Assembly (NCBI GenBank): GCA_964606465.1
Contig: CAZSGI010000002.1
Location: 1 to 28,490 of the forward strand
DNA length: 28,490 nt
Direction of reading: 5' to 3'
Source: CG10-46-32 sp964606465
Lineage (GTDB): Bacteria; Patescibacteriota; Patescibacteriia; UBA2169
How positions within the stretch are numbered: position 1 is the stretch's first letter; each line of letters opens with the position of its first letter. The notes below the pieces were generated by a model. That model made no database searches and was not told where the DNA came from. It saw only the letters and a program-made list of their open reading frames with translations. This document shows, in pieces, positions 21,568 to 28,490 of the stretch. A program made the position numbers and the translations under genes.

Positions 21568-21837
21568 CTACGCTCCCGCTCGCTCCTTGCTGATCACGCG
21601 CCACCGCTTTGTTTTCGACATCGGGCGCGTCTCTTCGATAACCACACGATCCCCCACCGCAAGGTCGCCGGCTCGGTGGTCGCACGCGTACCGCTTGCTC
21701 ACCGTGTAGCGCTTGTGGTAACGGGGATGAATCGTAACCCGGTCAACGCGAACCACCACCGTATGCCGCATGGCACAGCGTACCACGGTTCCTGAAAATC
21801 GACGCTTGCTTCTGTTCGGAGTACCTTCTTGTGGCAT
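21568..21837 (-). CDS. rpsQ: 30S ribosomal protein uS17
   Basis: An 89-residue OB-fold small-subunit protein with FSGTVVRCAMRHTVVVRVDR, HPRYHKRYTVSKRYACDH and GDRVVIEETRPMSKTKRWRV, all typical uS17 blocks. It follows uL29 by three bases. Confidence 0.94.
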   Translation of the reverse strand: MPQEGTPNRSKRRFSGTVVRCAMRHTVVVRVDRVTIHPRYHKRYTVSKRYACDHRAGDLAVGDRVVIEETRPMSKTKRWRVISKERAGA

Positions 21838-21840
21838 AGG

Positions 21841-22074
21841 TTATACGTGGTCTTGCGCGTCTTTTGACGCAACAGACGAACCGTTAGTATGCCGCAATTG
21901 GTGCATCCGTGTCAAGATGCGGCATACCTCTTTTCTCGCCTTTCTGATCTCGTGCACCTGCTTGAGCGCTCCGGAGTGCGCCTTAAAGCGCAAATCCAGG
22001 AGCCGCGCGCGGGCGGCGGCGAGGTCGTTTGAGAGCGTCTCGAGCGGTTTTGTTCTGATCTCGGGCCACTTCAT
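21841..22074 (-). CDS. rpmC: 50S ribosomal protein uL29
   Basis: A 77-residue helical-hairpin protein at the peptide exit tunnel. LARAR-type core LAAARARLLDLRFKAHSGAL followed by a basic segment with IRKARKEVCRILT identify it, as does its place between uL16 and uS17. Its ATG overlaps the uL16 stop codon as ATGA. The last 15 residues are a non-conserved polar tail. Confidence 0.92.
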   Translation of the reverse strand: MKWPEIRTKPLETLSNDLAAARARLLDLRFKAHSGALKQVHEIRKARKEVCRILTRMHQLRHTNGSSVASKDAQDHV

Positions 22075-22490
22075 ACCGTCTCTTTCTCTACCTCGATGAA
22101 CTTCGTACGGAGCGGCAGCTTGTACGCGGCCAGGCGCATGGCTTTCTCCGCAGTGTCGCGGCTGGTGCCGTCCATTTCAAACAGCACGGTGCCGCGCTTC
22201 ACCTGCGCCACGTAGCGATCAACGCTCCCCTTGCCCGCGCCCATGGGAACCTCCGCGCCCTTCGCGGTCACGGGCTTGTCCGGAAAAATGCGAATCCAAA
22301 TCTTCCCGCCGCGCTGCACGGAGCGCGTCATGGCGCGCCGGGCAGCCTCGATCTGCCGGCTCGAAACCCAGCTCGAAGTAATGGCGCGCAATCCGTACGT
22401 GCCAAAATGCAGCTTGGTCTTGCGGACGGCCGCGCCGCGCAAACGGCCTTTCTGCGCTTTCCGATACTTTACCCGCTTGGGTATGAGCAT
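22071..22490 (-). CDS. rplP: 50S ribosomal protein uL16
   Basis: A 139-residue protein close to the peptidyl-transferase centre. The start MLIPKRVKYRKAQKGRLRG matches the family and favours ATG 22490 over a GTG at 22496 that overlaps the uS3 stop. Other conserved blocks are FGTYGLRAITSSWVSSRQIEAARRAM and GKIWIRIFPDKPVTAKGAEVPMGAGKG. Confidence 0.95.
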   Translation of the reverse strand: MLIPKRVKYRKAQKGRLRGAAVRKTKLHFGTYGLRAITSSWVSSRQIEAARRAMTRSVQRGGKIWIRIFPDKPVTAKGAEVPMGAGKGSVDRYVAQVKRGTVLFEMDGTSRDTAEKAMRLAAYKLPLRTKFIEVEKETV

Positions 22491-22492
22491 AC

Positions 22493-23221
22493 TCACGCTG
22501 CCTCCGACTTCTTGTCGGTTATTTTCTTAATCTGCTTCAAAATCACGTCCGTGCCGGTTTTGACCTCCCGATCTTCCGGATCGAGCACCTCGCCCTTGTA
22601 CACCCACACTGAAACGCCGATAGCCCCGTAGGTGGTGTGCGCTTCGGCGAGCGCGTAATCAATGTCCGCGCGCAAGGTGTGCAGCGGGATTGAACCCCAG
22701 CTAATGGTTTCGGAACGCGCAATCTCCGCGCCGTTCAGGCGGCCTTTCACCCGGATCTTAACCCCTTTCGCGCCCGCCTTCTTGACGGATTCGAGCGCCT
22801 GCTTTGCCGCGCGCCGGAACGGAATTCTGCGCTCAAGGTCCGACGCGATGTTCTGCGCAACCACCGGAGCCGAGAGGCCGCTCTGCCTGACCTCGTGGAT
22901 GTTGATCTTCACCTTTGTCCCGCCCAAGAGCACGCGCTGTTCAACATCGCGCTTGAGCTGCTCAATGCCCTCGCCCCCCCTCCCGATGACCATGCCCGGC
23001 TTTGCGGTGTGGATGTTCACCGCCAACTCGTCGCCCTTTCCGCTCCGCTCAATGTTGATCGCCGCAACCCGCGCGGCGGCGAGCTTCTTTTGCAAAAACT
23101 GCCGAATCATCACGTCCTGCTTCAGGCTCACCCGGTACCGGTTGCGCGGCGCAAACCACGCGGACTCCCAATCCTCGATGATGCCCAGGCGATGATTTTT
23201 TGGATGAATCTTCTGTCCCAT
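22493..23221 (-). CDS. rpsC: 30S ribosomal protein uS3
   Basis: A 242-residue small-subunit head protein with mRNA helicase-related function. It begins MGQKIHPKNHRLGIIEDW; the upstream ATG at 23239 is rejected on this basis. The KH domain shows GMVIGRGGEGIEQL with the GRGG loop at 80-83. The C-terminal domain has SGRLNGAEIARSE-like RLNGAEIARSETISWGSIP and ends in a short Lys/Asp tail. It lies about 20 bases after uL22. Confidence 0.96.
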   Translation of the reverse strand: MGQKIHPKNHRLGIIEDWESAWFAPRNRYRVSLKQDVMIRQFLQKKLAAARVAAINIERSGKGDELAVNIHTAKPGMVIGRGGEGIEQLKRDVEQRVLLGGTKVKINIHEVRQSGLSAPVVAQNIASDLERRIPFRRAAKQALESVKKAGAKGVKIRVKGRLNGAEIARSETISWGSIPLHTLRADIDYALAEAHTTYGAIGVSVWVYKGEVLDPEDREVKTGTDVILKQIKKITDKKSEAA

Positions 23222-23241
23222 ATGATCGTACGTATTCAAAA

Positions 23242-23679
23242 CTACGCGTCCTTCTTTTCCGTTTCCTTTCTCTTCTCTGCGGTCGGTTTATCCTTTGAAT
23301 GTGTATCCTTTAATTTGTTTGTATCTTGTTTCTTGTGCCTTTTTTCTCGCTTCGCTCCCACCACAATCGTAATGTGGCTCGTGCGCTTGCGAATCTCGGA
23401 AGCGCGCCCGAACGCCCGGGGTCGCCACCGCTTGAGCGCCGGACCCTCATCCACGTACGCCCGGGTGATCACCAGGTCATCCACGTTCATCTTGCCGTTC
23501 TGCTTCGCGTTCGCCACGGCGCTCTCCAAAACCTTGCGTACGGTAAGCGCCGCGCGCTTCGGCAGCACGGAGAGCTCCTCGCGCGCGTCAGAGACGCGGC
23601 GGTTGCGGAGCAAACCGACCACGAGCCGCACCTTGCGGGGCGCAATCCTCTGGAATCGTGCTTGTGCTCTGGCTTCCAT
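23242..23679 (-). CDS. rplV: 50S ribosomal protein uL22, with charged C-terminal tail
   Basis: A 145-residue exit-tunnel protein. Residues 8-110 carry the family core (FQRIAPRKVRLVVGLLRNRRV, then LTVRKVLESAVANAKQNG, and RAYVDEGPALKRWRPRAFGRASEIRKRTSHITIVV). The remaining 35 or so residues are a Lys/Glu/Thr/Asp-rich tail encoded by DNA that is clearly richer in A and T than its neighbours, so the tail may be a recent or relaxed addition. Confidence 0.95.
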   Translation of the reverse strand: MEARAQARFQRIAPRKVRLVVGLLRNRRVSDAREELSVLPKRAALTVRKVLESAVANAKQNGKMNVDDLVITRAYVDEGPALKRWRPRAFGRASEIRKRTSHITIVVGAKREKRHKKQDTNKLKDTHSKDKPTAEKRKETEKKDA

Positions 23680-23694
23680 AGCTCGTTCAATACG

Positions 23695-24018
23695 TTACGC
23701 CGACGTTGCTGCGGGGATCTGCGGGGCGCTCTTTGCCACGGAGGCTTGCTCCTGCTCGCGAGAGAGGCGCCCGCCGTGCTTGGTAAACTTTCTCGTCGGC
23801 GCAAACTCGCCGAGCTTGTGCCCAACCATGTTCTCAACCACCGCGACCGGCACGTGCTGACGCCCGTTGTGCACGCCAAAGGTGTAGCCAACCATCTCCG
23901 GGGTGATCGTGCTGCGGCGCGCCCAGGTTTTGATGACAGTCTTTTTGTCAAGTAACGCCCTGACCTTTTTCAGGAGGCGTTCATCGACGTAGGGTCCTTT
24001 TTTTGCGCTTCGAGACAT
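23695..24018 (-). CDS. rpsS: 30S ribosomal protein uS19
   Basis: A 107-residue small-subunit protein: MSRSAKKGPYVDERLLKKV start, WARRSTITPEMVGYTFGVHNGRQHVPV and VGHKLGEFAPTRKFTKHG are all canonical. About 15 extra residues (Ala/Ser/Glu-rich) extend past the usual end. Confidence 0.95.
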   Translation of the reverse strand: MSRSAKKGPYVDERLLKKVRALLDKKTVIKTWARRSTITPEMVGYTFGVHNGRQHVPVAVVENMVGHKLGEFAPTRKFTKHGGRLSREQEQASVAKSAPQIPAATSA

Positions 24019-24033
24019 AGGGGTACGCTGCGG

Positions 24034-24873
24034 TTACTTCTTCTTGCGCCGACGGATAATCAGCGTGTCACTCGCCTTGTGCTTTCTGCGGGTTGGAACG
24101 CCGCGAGCCGGCTTACCCCACGCGGTCTTCGGGTGCTTCATCCCAATCGGGGATCGCCCCTCTCCCCCGCCGTGCGGGTGGTCAACCGCGTTCATCGCTT
24201 TCCCGCGGACCCGCGGCCGCACGCCGCGGTGGCGCATTCTCCCGGCTTTCCCGAGCCGGACGAGGTTCCACTCGGGGTTACCCACCCGGCCAACGGTCGC
24301 GAGGCACGCTTCGCTGAACGCGCGCACTTCCCCGCTCGGCATTTTAAGTTGCACCCGGCCCCCTTCGCTCGAGAGCGTGGTTGCGCTCGTTCCGGCGCTG
24401 CGAACCACGGTCGCCGCGCGCTCGGGCGCGAGCTCTATGTTGCAAACGGTGATACCGCCCGGAATGTGCTTGAGCGCCATGCGGTTGCCCGGCTTGATTT
24501 CCAAACCCCTGGTCCGGCTCGCGGTAACCGTGTCCCCAACCGAGAGCCCGTCAACCGCGAGCGTGTAGGCTTTGGAGCCGTCTTCGTAGGTAAGCAGCGC
24601 GATGGCTGCGCTGCGGTTCGGATCGTATTGGATGCCCGCAACCGTCGCCTTCGCATCCAGAATCGGATTGACGAAATCAATCACGCGGTACTTCCGCCGA
24701 CTTCCGCCGCCCTGGTGGCGCACGGTAATTCTGCCGCTTGCGTTCCTGCCCGCGCGGGCGCGCAAAACGGTAAGCAAGCTCCGCACCCGCCTCTGTTCGC
24801 CTGCCTTTTCGTGCCGCAACACGGACGCGCCGCGCCGGCCGGGAGTCGTTGGTTTGTAACGCTTGATGGGCAT
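24034..24873 (-). CDS. rplB: 50S ribosomal protein uL2
   Basis: The 279-residue uL2 required for subunit association and peptidyl transfer. Conserved blocks run from MPIKRYKPTTPGRRG through GGGSRRKYRVIDF, AIALLTYEDGSKAYTLA and VRLGKAGRMRHRGVRPRVRG to AMNAVDHPHGGGEGRSPIG, the last holding the near-universal functional histidine. Its start is 31 bases after uL23. Confidence 0.97.
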   Translation of the reverse strand: MPIKRYKPTTPGRRGASVLRHEKAGEQRRVRSLLTVLRARAGRNASGRITVRHQGGGSRRKYRVIDFVNPILDAKATVAGIQYDPNRSAAIALLTYEDGSKAYTLAVDGLSVGDTVTASRTRGLEIKPGNRMALKHIPGGITVCNIELAPERAATVVRSAGTSATTLSSEGGRVQLKMPSGEVRAFSEACLATVGRVGNPEWNLVRLGKAGRMRHRGVRPRVRGKAMNAVDHPHGGGEGRSPIGMKHPKTAWGKPARGVPTRRKHKASDTLIIRRRKKK

Positions 24874-24904
24874 ACCTCGAAAGCGGGTGCGGTGCTACCG
24901 CACC

Positions 24905-25366
24905 CTACACTCCTTCATACACTAAAATGTTGCTCCCCTTGGGAACGCGAACGTACGCTTTCTTCCACGCCGATTTGAATCCCGGAATCCTCCGGAAATA
25001 GGTGAAGCGGGGCGAAACGTTCGAAATCCGGACGCCTACGGGTTTGACGCCGTACATCTTCCAGAACGCCTTTTTAATTTCAACCTTGTTCGCGCTCCGC
25101 GAAACCACAAACGCGTACGTGTCGTACGTTCCCGCGTGCGCGGTCTTCTCCGAAACGTGCGGCCGCAGGATGATGCCAAACCCGGCTTCCAAGCGCTTCA
25201 GCGCGTCCGGCTGCTTTGGAGAACGCGTCCCGGACGCGGCGGGGGCGGAGAGCTCTTTTTCGGCCGCGCGGTCCGCTCGGCGGTGCGCTTCCAGCTCTTT
25301 CTGCGCGGACCTCCTCGGGAGCGCCGCCTCTTTTTTAGAAAATGGATTTTTCAAAAAGTTAAACAT
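24905..25366 (-). CDS. rplW: 50S ribosomal protein uL23, with N-terminal extension
   Basis: A 153-residue exit-tunnel protein that docks trigger factor and SRP. The uL23 core begins near residue 66 (FGIILRPHVSEKTAHAGTYDTYAFVV) and includes ANKVEIKKAFWKMYGVKPVGVRI. It is preceded by about 60 residues rich in Lys, Arg, Glu and Ala, predicted helical and highly charged, that ordinary uL23 (about 100 residues) lacks. No internal start with a ribosome signal was found that would shorten it convincingly. Confidence 0.92.
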   Translation of the reverse strand: MFNFLKNPFSKKEAALPRRSAQKELEAHRRADRAAEKELSAPAASGTRSPKQPDALKRLEAGFGIILRPHVSEKTAHAGTYDTYAFVVSRSANKVEIKKAFWKMYGVKPVGVRISNVSPRFTYFRRIPGFKSAWKKAYVRVPKGSNILVYEGV

Positions 25367-25375
25367 AACCGCGCG

Positions 25376-26008
25376 TTACGAGAGTTGCCTCTCGAGCTTC
25401 TCAACCGTTCCCCGGCCAACCATGACGGTTCCGAACGCGAGCACGTCCAAGATGTTGACGTTCTCGAGCCGGATTGCCCGTACGTTCGGGAGGTTGCGCG
25501 CGGAGAGGATCGCATGCTCCAACCCCTCGTCCGAGATGAACAGCACCTTCTTCGACTCAAGCTTGAGCGCCTTCAGCAGGGAGGTAAACTTTTTGGTCTG
25601 CGGTTTCGCGAGGTTCGCCAGATCGTCCACCACGATGAAGCGGTGCGCGCGGACGCGGTCCGAAAACGCAGCGCGCAGGGCCTGCTTCCGCATCTTTGCC
25701 GGAATGGAACGCTTGGTGATGGACTCAATCCGGGGACCGAAAGTTACGCCTCCGCCCCGCCAGAGCGGAGATCGGATGGAACCGTGCCGCGCGCGGCCGG
25801 TTCCCTTCTGCGCCCACGGCTTCCTACCGCCGCCGCGCACCTCGCTCCGGTCGCGGGTATTGGCCAAGGGTCTGCGCGCGTTTACCCTCGCCACGCGAAC
25901 CGCCTGGTACATAAGGCTCGGGTGCGCGGTTTGATCAAACACCGAATCAGGGAGTTCGATCGAGCCGGTTTCGGCGCCGTCGAGGTTGTAGGTTTTCGCG
26001 GTTGCCAT
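25376..26008 (-). CDS. rplD: 50S ribosomal protein uL4
   Basis: A 210-residue exit-tunnel protein, in E. coli also the autoregulator of the S10 operon. The extended loop with RSEVRGGGRKPWAQKGTGRARHG and SIRSPLWRGGGVTFGP is diagnostic, as is the end NVNILDVLAFGTVMVGRGTVEKLE. It begins five bases after the uL3 stop (TAA-CACGT-ATG). Confidence 0.95.
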   Translation of the reverse strand: MATAKTYNLDGAETGSIELPDSVFDQTAHPSLMYQAVRVARVNARRPLANTRDRSEVRGGGRKPWAQKGTGRARHGSIRSPLWRGGGVTFGPRIESITKRSIPAKMRKQALRAAFSDRVRAHRFIVVDDLANLAKPQTKKFTSLLKALKLESKKVLFISDEGLEHAILSARNLPNVRAIRLENVNILDVLAFGTVMVGRGTVEKLERQLS

Positions 26009-26013
26009 ACGTG

Positions 26014-26733
26014 TTACGCGACGTTTGCCGCGCCTTCTCCCTCTCGTTGAACCGACGGTGCGTCCGCCGCGTCCTCTCGCGGTGCGTCCGGACGGGCGGG
26101 GGTGGGCTGGAGCGCTTTCATATCTCCCTCACCGCGAATCTCAAGCAGGCCGTTGCGCGCGCCCGGAACCGCGCCCCGCACGTACAGCAACCCGCCTCGA
26201 GCGTCAATGGAAGCAATGGTGAGGTTGGCGGTGGTCACCCGCTCCCCACCCATCCTGCCGGCCATGCGCTTGCCCGGAAACACGCGCTGGGCGTCGGTTG
26301 AACCGATGGAGCCGGGCGCGCGCAGATCGTGCTTGTGGCCGTGCGTTGCCGGGCTGCCCGAAAAGTGGTGGCGCTTGACCACCCCCTGGAACCCGCGGCC
26401 CTTGGAGATGCCGCTCACCGAAACTTTTTCACCCACGGAAAAGCTGGAAAGGTCGTACCGGTTCCCCACCGCAAACGCGCCCGGATCAGAAACACGAAGC
26501 TCGCGCAGTACGGGGCGCTCCACGAGCTCCTTGACGTGCCCGGCAACGGGTTTCGCCGTGTGCTTTCCGCCCTCGGCAAACCCCAGCTGCACGGCGGCGT
26601 ACCCGTCGCGGGAGGGCGTCTTGACCTGCACGGCCACGGCGCCGCGGACGCGAATCGCGGTAACCGGAATCACGTCTCCGCTCTCTCCGTAGAGCTGGGT
26701 CATATTGAGTTTTCGTCCGACGAGAAGCTTCAT
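26014..26733 (-). CDS. rplC: 50S ribosomal protein uL3
   Basis: A 239-residue large-subunit assembly initiator. MKLLVGRKLNMTQLY, the RGFQGVVKRHHFSGSPATHGHKHDLRAPGSIG block (around 135-166) and the KRMAGRMGGERVT segment identify it. Past the usual end (near GLLEIRG) there is a tail of roughly 35 residues rich in Pro, Ala, Asp and Arg. The ATG is only six bases from the end of a terminator-like hairpin and has no Shine-Dalgarno sequence, so its expression is likely tied to that structure. Confidence 0.95.
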   Translation of the reverse strand: MKLLVGRKLNMTQLYGESGDVIPVTAIRVRGAVAVQVKTPSRDGYAAVQLGFAEGGKHTAKPVAGHVKELVERPVLRELRVSDPGAFAVGNRYDLSSFSVGEKVSVSGISKGRGFQGVVKRHHFSGSPATHGHKHDLRAPGSIGSTDAQRVFPGKRMAGRMGGERVTTANLTIASIDARGGLLYVRGAVPGARNGLLEIRGEGDMKALQPTPARPDAPREDAADAPSVQREGEGAANVA

Positions 26734-26994
26734 ATAAAAACATCTGGGCAGAAGCCCAAATGTTTCTTAAGACAAATGCATACTTCGATCAACGCGTGAT
26801 CGCGGATTTTGCAGTCTGTGCTAAGAAACGTTTGAACTCCTGTAGAGATGCTCTTTCAGCCAACTGTCACCCAACCTCTGTTCCCAAAAAATTCATACGG
26901 AATTTTTTGGATGGTTATTGGGACATCATTGGTTTGAGAACATCTACCAAAGGGTTGATACTTTTGACGCAGAAATTCGCAAACGTATCAACCC
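26734..26994 (-). promoter_or_regulatory. Structured leader between uS10 and uL3 (candidate cis-regulatory RNA)
   Basis: This 261-base gap is exceptional in an operon whose other gaps are mostly under 50 bases. Read on the minus strand it begins right after the uS10 stop with GGGTTGATAC/GTATCAACCC (26985-26994 with 26952-26961). CCAAAAAATTC-CGTAT-GAATTTTTTGG (26884-26910) is next, then GTTTCTTA/TAAGAAAC (26822-26829 with 26762-26769), which encloses CGATCA-CGCGT-TGATCG (26786-26802). It ends in the terminator-like hairpin at 26736-26763. No coding frame of substance exists on this strand. It may sense a ribosomal protein or a metabolite; this is inference. Confidence 0.6.
26736..26763 (-). 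terminator. Terminator-like hairpin directly before uL3 (possible attenuator)
   Basis: On the minus strand ACATTTGGGC pairs with GCCCAGATGT over a TTCT loop: ten pairs, one of them G-U. The U-tract TTTTTAT runs into the uL3 ATG at 26733. On the plus strand the wobble pair becomes a C-A mismatch, so the structure fits minus-strand RNA better. There is no room for a promoter after it, so uL3 expression needs readthrough. Confidence 0.6.
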
Positions 26995-27375
26995 CTACAT
27001 CTTGATTTCAATGTCTACCCCCGAGGGTAGATTCAAGTTCATCAGCGAATCAACGGTCTTTGGTGTTGGATCCAGAATGTCAATCAGGCGCTTGTGCACG
27101 CGCATCTCGTACTGATCGCGCGCGTTCTTGTGCACGAACGTCGAGGAACCCACGGTGTACTTGGTTTTCTCGGTCGGCAGCGGAATGGGCCCGGAAATCT
27201 CGGCGCCGCTCCGCTCCGCGGTGTCGATGATCGTGCGCGTTGACTGGTCGATAATCTTGCTGTCGTACGCGCGAATCTTGATGCGGATTCGCTGGCGCGC
27301 GCTCTCCGGAGCCGCGGGAGCTTCGTGCTGCTTACCCCGCGCCGGTGTCGCGGTAGCGGTGGGTTTCTGTGCCAT
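26995..27375 (-). CDS. rpsJ: 30S ribosomal protein uS10
   Basis: A 126-residue protein of the small-subunit head, also the NusE transcription factor. RIRIKIRAYDSKIIDQST (29-46), GPIPLPTEKTKYTV and RDQYEMRVHKRLIDI are canonical. The first 25 or so residues are a non-conserved Ala/Pro/Thr-rich extension; typical length is about 102. An internal start is possible but none has a clear signal. It follows tuf and precedes the long uL3 leader. Confidence 0.94.
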   Translation of the reverse strand: MAQKPTATATPARGKQHEAPAAPESARQRIRIKIRAYDSKIIDQSTRTIIDTAERSGAEISGPIPLPTEKTKYTVGSSTFVHKNARDQYEMRVHKRLIDILDPTPKTVDSLMNLNLPSGVDIEIKM

Positions 27376-27393
27376 GGATTTTTAACTACACAA

Positions 27394-27425
27394 CGTGGGA
27401 ACGGGCCCTCTCACCCATTCCCACG
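27394..27425 (-). other. Hairpin in the tuf-uS10 gap
   Basis: CGTGGGAA (27394-27401) and TTCCCACG (27418-27425) form a perfect eight-pair stem with a 16-base loop, ten bases after the tuf stop. On the minus strand it is followed by TTGTGTAG rather than a T-run, so it is a weak terminator at best and may be an RNA processing or stability element. Confidence 0.45.
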
Positions 27426-27435
27426 CGCAACCCGA

Positions 27436-28490
27436 TTACTTATTGATTTTGGTCACCACTCCCGCGCCAACGGTCTTGCCGCCTTCGCGGATGGCAAACC
27501 GCTGCTGCTCTTCAAGCGCAATCGGAGCGCCGAGCTTGACCTTGAGCGAAACCGTATCGCCCGGCATGATCATTTCGGTTCCCTCCGGGATCTCAACCTC
27601 TCCGGTCACGTCCGTGGTGCGGATGTAGAACTGCGGCTTATACCCCTTGAAGAACGGGGTGTGGCGGCCGCCTTCCTCTTTGGAGAGGACGTACACTTCT
27701 GCGTCAAATTCCATGTGCGGCGTGATCGAGCCGGGTTTCGCGAGCACCTGCCCGCGCTCCACGTCTTCCTTCTTGGTTCCGCGCAGCAAGAGCCCCGCGT
27801 TGTCGCCGGCGCGGCCCTCATCCAGCTGCTTGTTGAACATCTCAATACCCGTGACCACGGTCTTCTGCGTGGCGTGGATGCCCACGATTTCCACCTCCTC
27901 GTTCAGCTTGATGACGCCGCGTTCGATGCGGCCCGTCACCACGGTGCCGCGACCTTCGATGGAGAAGATGTCCTCAATCGGCATCAGGAACGGCTTTTCG
28001 GTATCACGGACCGGTTGGGGAATCTTTTCATCGAGCGCGGTCAAGAGATCCACGACCGGCTTGACCGCCGCTTCGTCGCTCGGATTCTCGAGCGCCTTCA
28101 GGGCGCTGCCGCGGATCACCGGAACGTCGGCGCCCGGGAACTCGTACTTCTTGAGCAAATCGCGAATCTCCTCTTCCACCAAATCAACGAGCTCTGGATC
28201 GCTCACCTGGTCCACTTTGTTGATGAACACCACGATGTACGGCACCCCCACCTGGCGGGCGAGCAGAATGTGCTCGCGCGTCTGCGGCATGGGGCCGTCG
28301 GTCGCTGAAACCACCAAAATGGCGCCGTCCATCTGCGCGGCTCCGGTGATCATGTTCTTGATGTAGTCGGCGTGCCCAGGACAGTCCACGTGCGCGTAGT
28401 GGCGCTTCTCGGTCTGGTACTCCACGTGCGACGTGGCAATGGTAATGCCGCGCTCGCGCTCTTCCGGAGAGTTGTCAATCTGGTCAACGC
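27436..28490 (-). CDS. tuf: Elongation factor Tu, N-terminus cut by window edge
   Basis: Delivers aminoacyl-tRNA to the ribosome as a GTPase. The reading frame continues to the right edge (VDQIDNSPEERERGITIATSH), so the apparent ATG at 28425 is internal and the P-loop GHVDHGKT lies outside the window. Visible motifs are RERGITI (switch I), DCPGHADY (G3) and NKVD (G4), then the complete domains 2 and 3 ending GAGVVTKINK. About 350 of the usual 390-400 residues are present. It heads the ribosomal operon, as in many bacteria where fusA-tuf precede uS10. Confidence 0.96.
   Translation of the reverse strand, partial: VDQIDNSPEERERGITIATSHVEYQTEKRHYAHVDCPGHADYIKNMITGAAQMDGAILVVSATDGPMPQTREHILLARQVGVPYIVVFINKVDQVSDPELVDLVEEEIRDLLKKYEFPGADVPVIRGSALKALENPSDEAAVKPVVDLLTALDEKIPQPVRDTEKPFLMPIEDIFSIEGRGTVVTGRIERGVIKLNEEVEIVGIHATQKTVVTGIEMFNKQLDEGRAGDNAGLLLRGTKKEDVERGQVLAKPGSITPHMEFDAEVYVLSKEEGGRHTPFFKGYKPQFYIRTTDVTGEVEIPEGTEMIMPGDTVSLKVKLGAPIALEEQQRFAIREGGKTVGAGVVTKINK

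Noticed and set aside
24079..24978. 299-residue plus-strand open frame
   Set aside because: Antisense shadow of uL2; long only because of the high GC content.
26952..26994. Hairpin after uS10 as an intrinsic terminator
   Set aside because: The stem is perfect but is followed by CCCTTTGG on the transcribed strand, with no U-run; kept only as part of the structured leader.
26760..27005. 81-residue plus-strand open frame in the uS10-uL3 gap
   Set aside because: Antisense to the operon, no ribosome binding site, ends inside rpsJ; the gap is better explained by RNA hairpins on the minus strand.
28425..28490. EF-Tu starting at the ATG at 28425
   Set aside because: The homologous reading frame continues upstream to the window edge with the conserved RERGITI switch region, so that ATG is internal.

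Overview
The window looks like a chromosomal segment of a GC-rich Candidate Phyla Radiation (Patescibacteria) bacterium, probably Parcubacteria-like. The main evidence is a long S10/spc ribosomal protein operon in which uL30 (rpmD) is missing between uS5 and uL15, a hallmark of these reduced genomes. Supporting signs are generally weak Shine-Dalgarno signals, very tight gene packing, and a small conserved hypothetical protein that I associate with these genomes from memory. No mobile element, CRISPR array or rRNA was seen.

Layout. (1) Positions 1-6932 are mostly on the minus strand. They hold a truncated two-helix membrane protein, an MBL-fold hydrolase, a divergent nicotinate phosphoribosyltransferase, a LOG-family nucleotide phosphoribohydrolase, an AstE/AspA-like M14 metallopeptidase, a P2-type cation ATPase and tRNA-Lys(UUU). 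(2) Positions 6933-7274 are a gene-free, structured spacer. (3) Positions 7275-9845 on the plus strand form a two-gene island, purB (animal-type adenylosuccinate lyase) and purC, with good ribosome binding sites and an intrinsic terminator. (4) Positions 9867-12731 on the plus strand hold a 97-residue conserved hypothetical, dnaB, ybaB/ebfC and recR, ending at a bidirectional terminator shared with bL21. (5) Positions 12775-17717 on the minus strand carry, in transcription order, secY, adk, map, ruvX, a WecA/MraY-like transferase and a DUF192 protein, followed by bL21 on its own promoter. (6) Positions 17698-28490 on the minus strand are the ribosomal protein operon, in transcription order tuf (truncated), uS10, uL3, uL4, uL23, uL2, uS19, uL22, uS3, uL16, uL29, uS17, uL14, uL24, uL5, uS14, uS8, uL6, uL18, uS5, uL15, leading into secY-adk-map.

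How the genes fit together. The right half is the conserved translation and secretion block. The middle holds replication and repair genes. The left third holds accessory nucleotide/NAD metabolism (PncB, LOG, PurB, PurC) and ion transport.

The most interesting non-coding signal is the 261-base spacer between uS10 and uL3. It contains several near-perfect hairpins and ends in an intrinsic-terminator-like hairpin whose U-tract runs almost into the uL3 start codon. This is a candidate undescribed cis-regulatory leader. Other unusual signals are -10 boxes placed 6-8 bases before start codons (probable leaderless mRNAs), a recurrent stop-CGT-ATG junction between ribosomal genes, and two palindromic intergenic elements. 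All functional statements come from motif recognition by eye; no database search was run.
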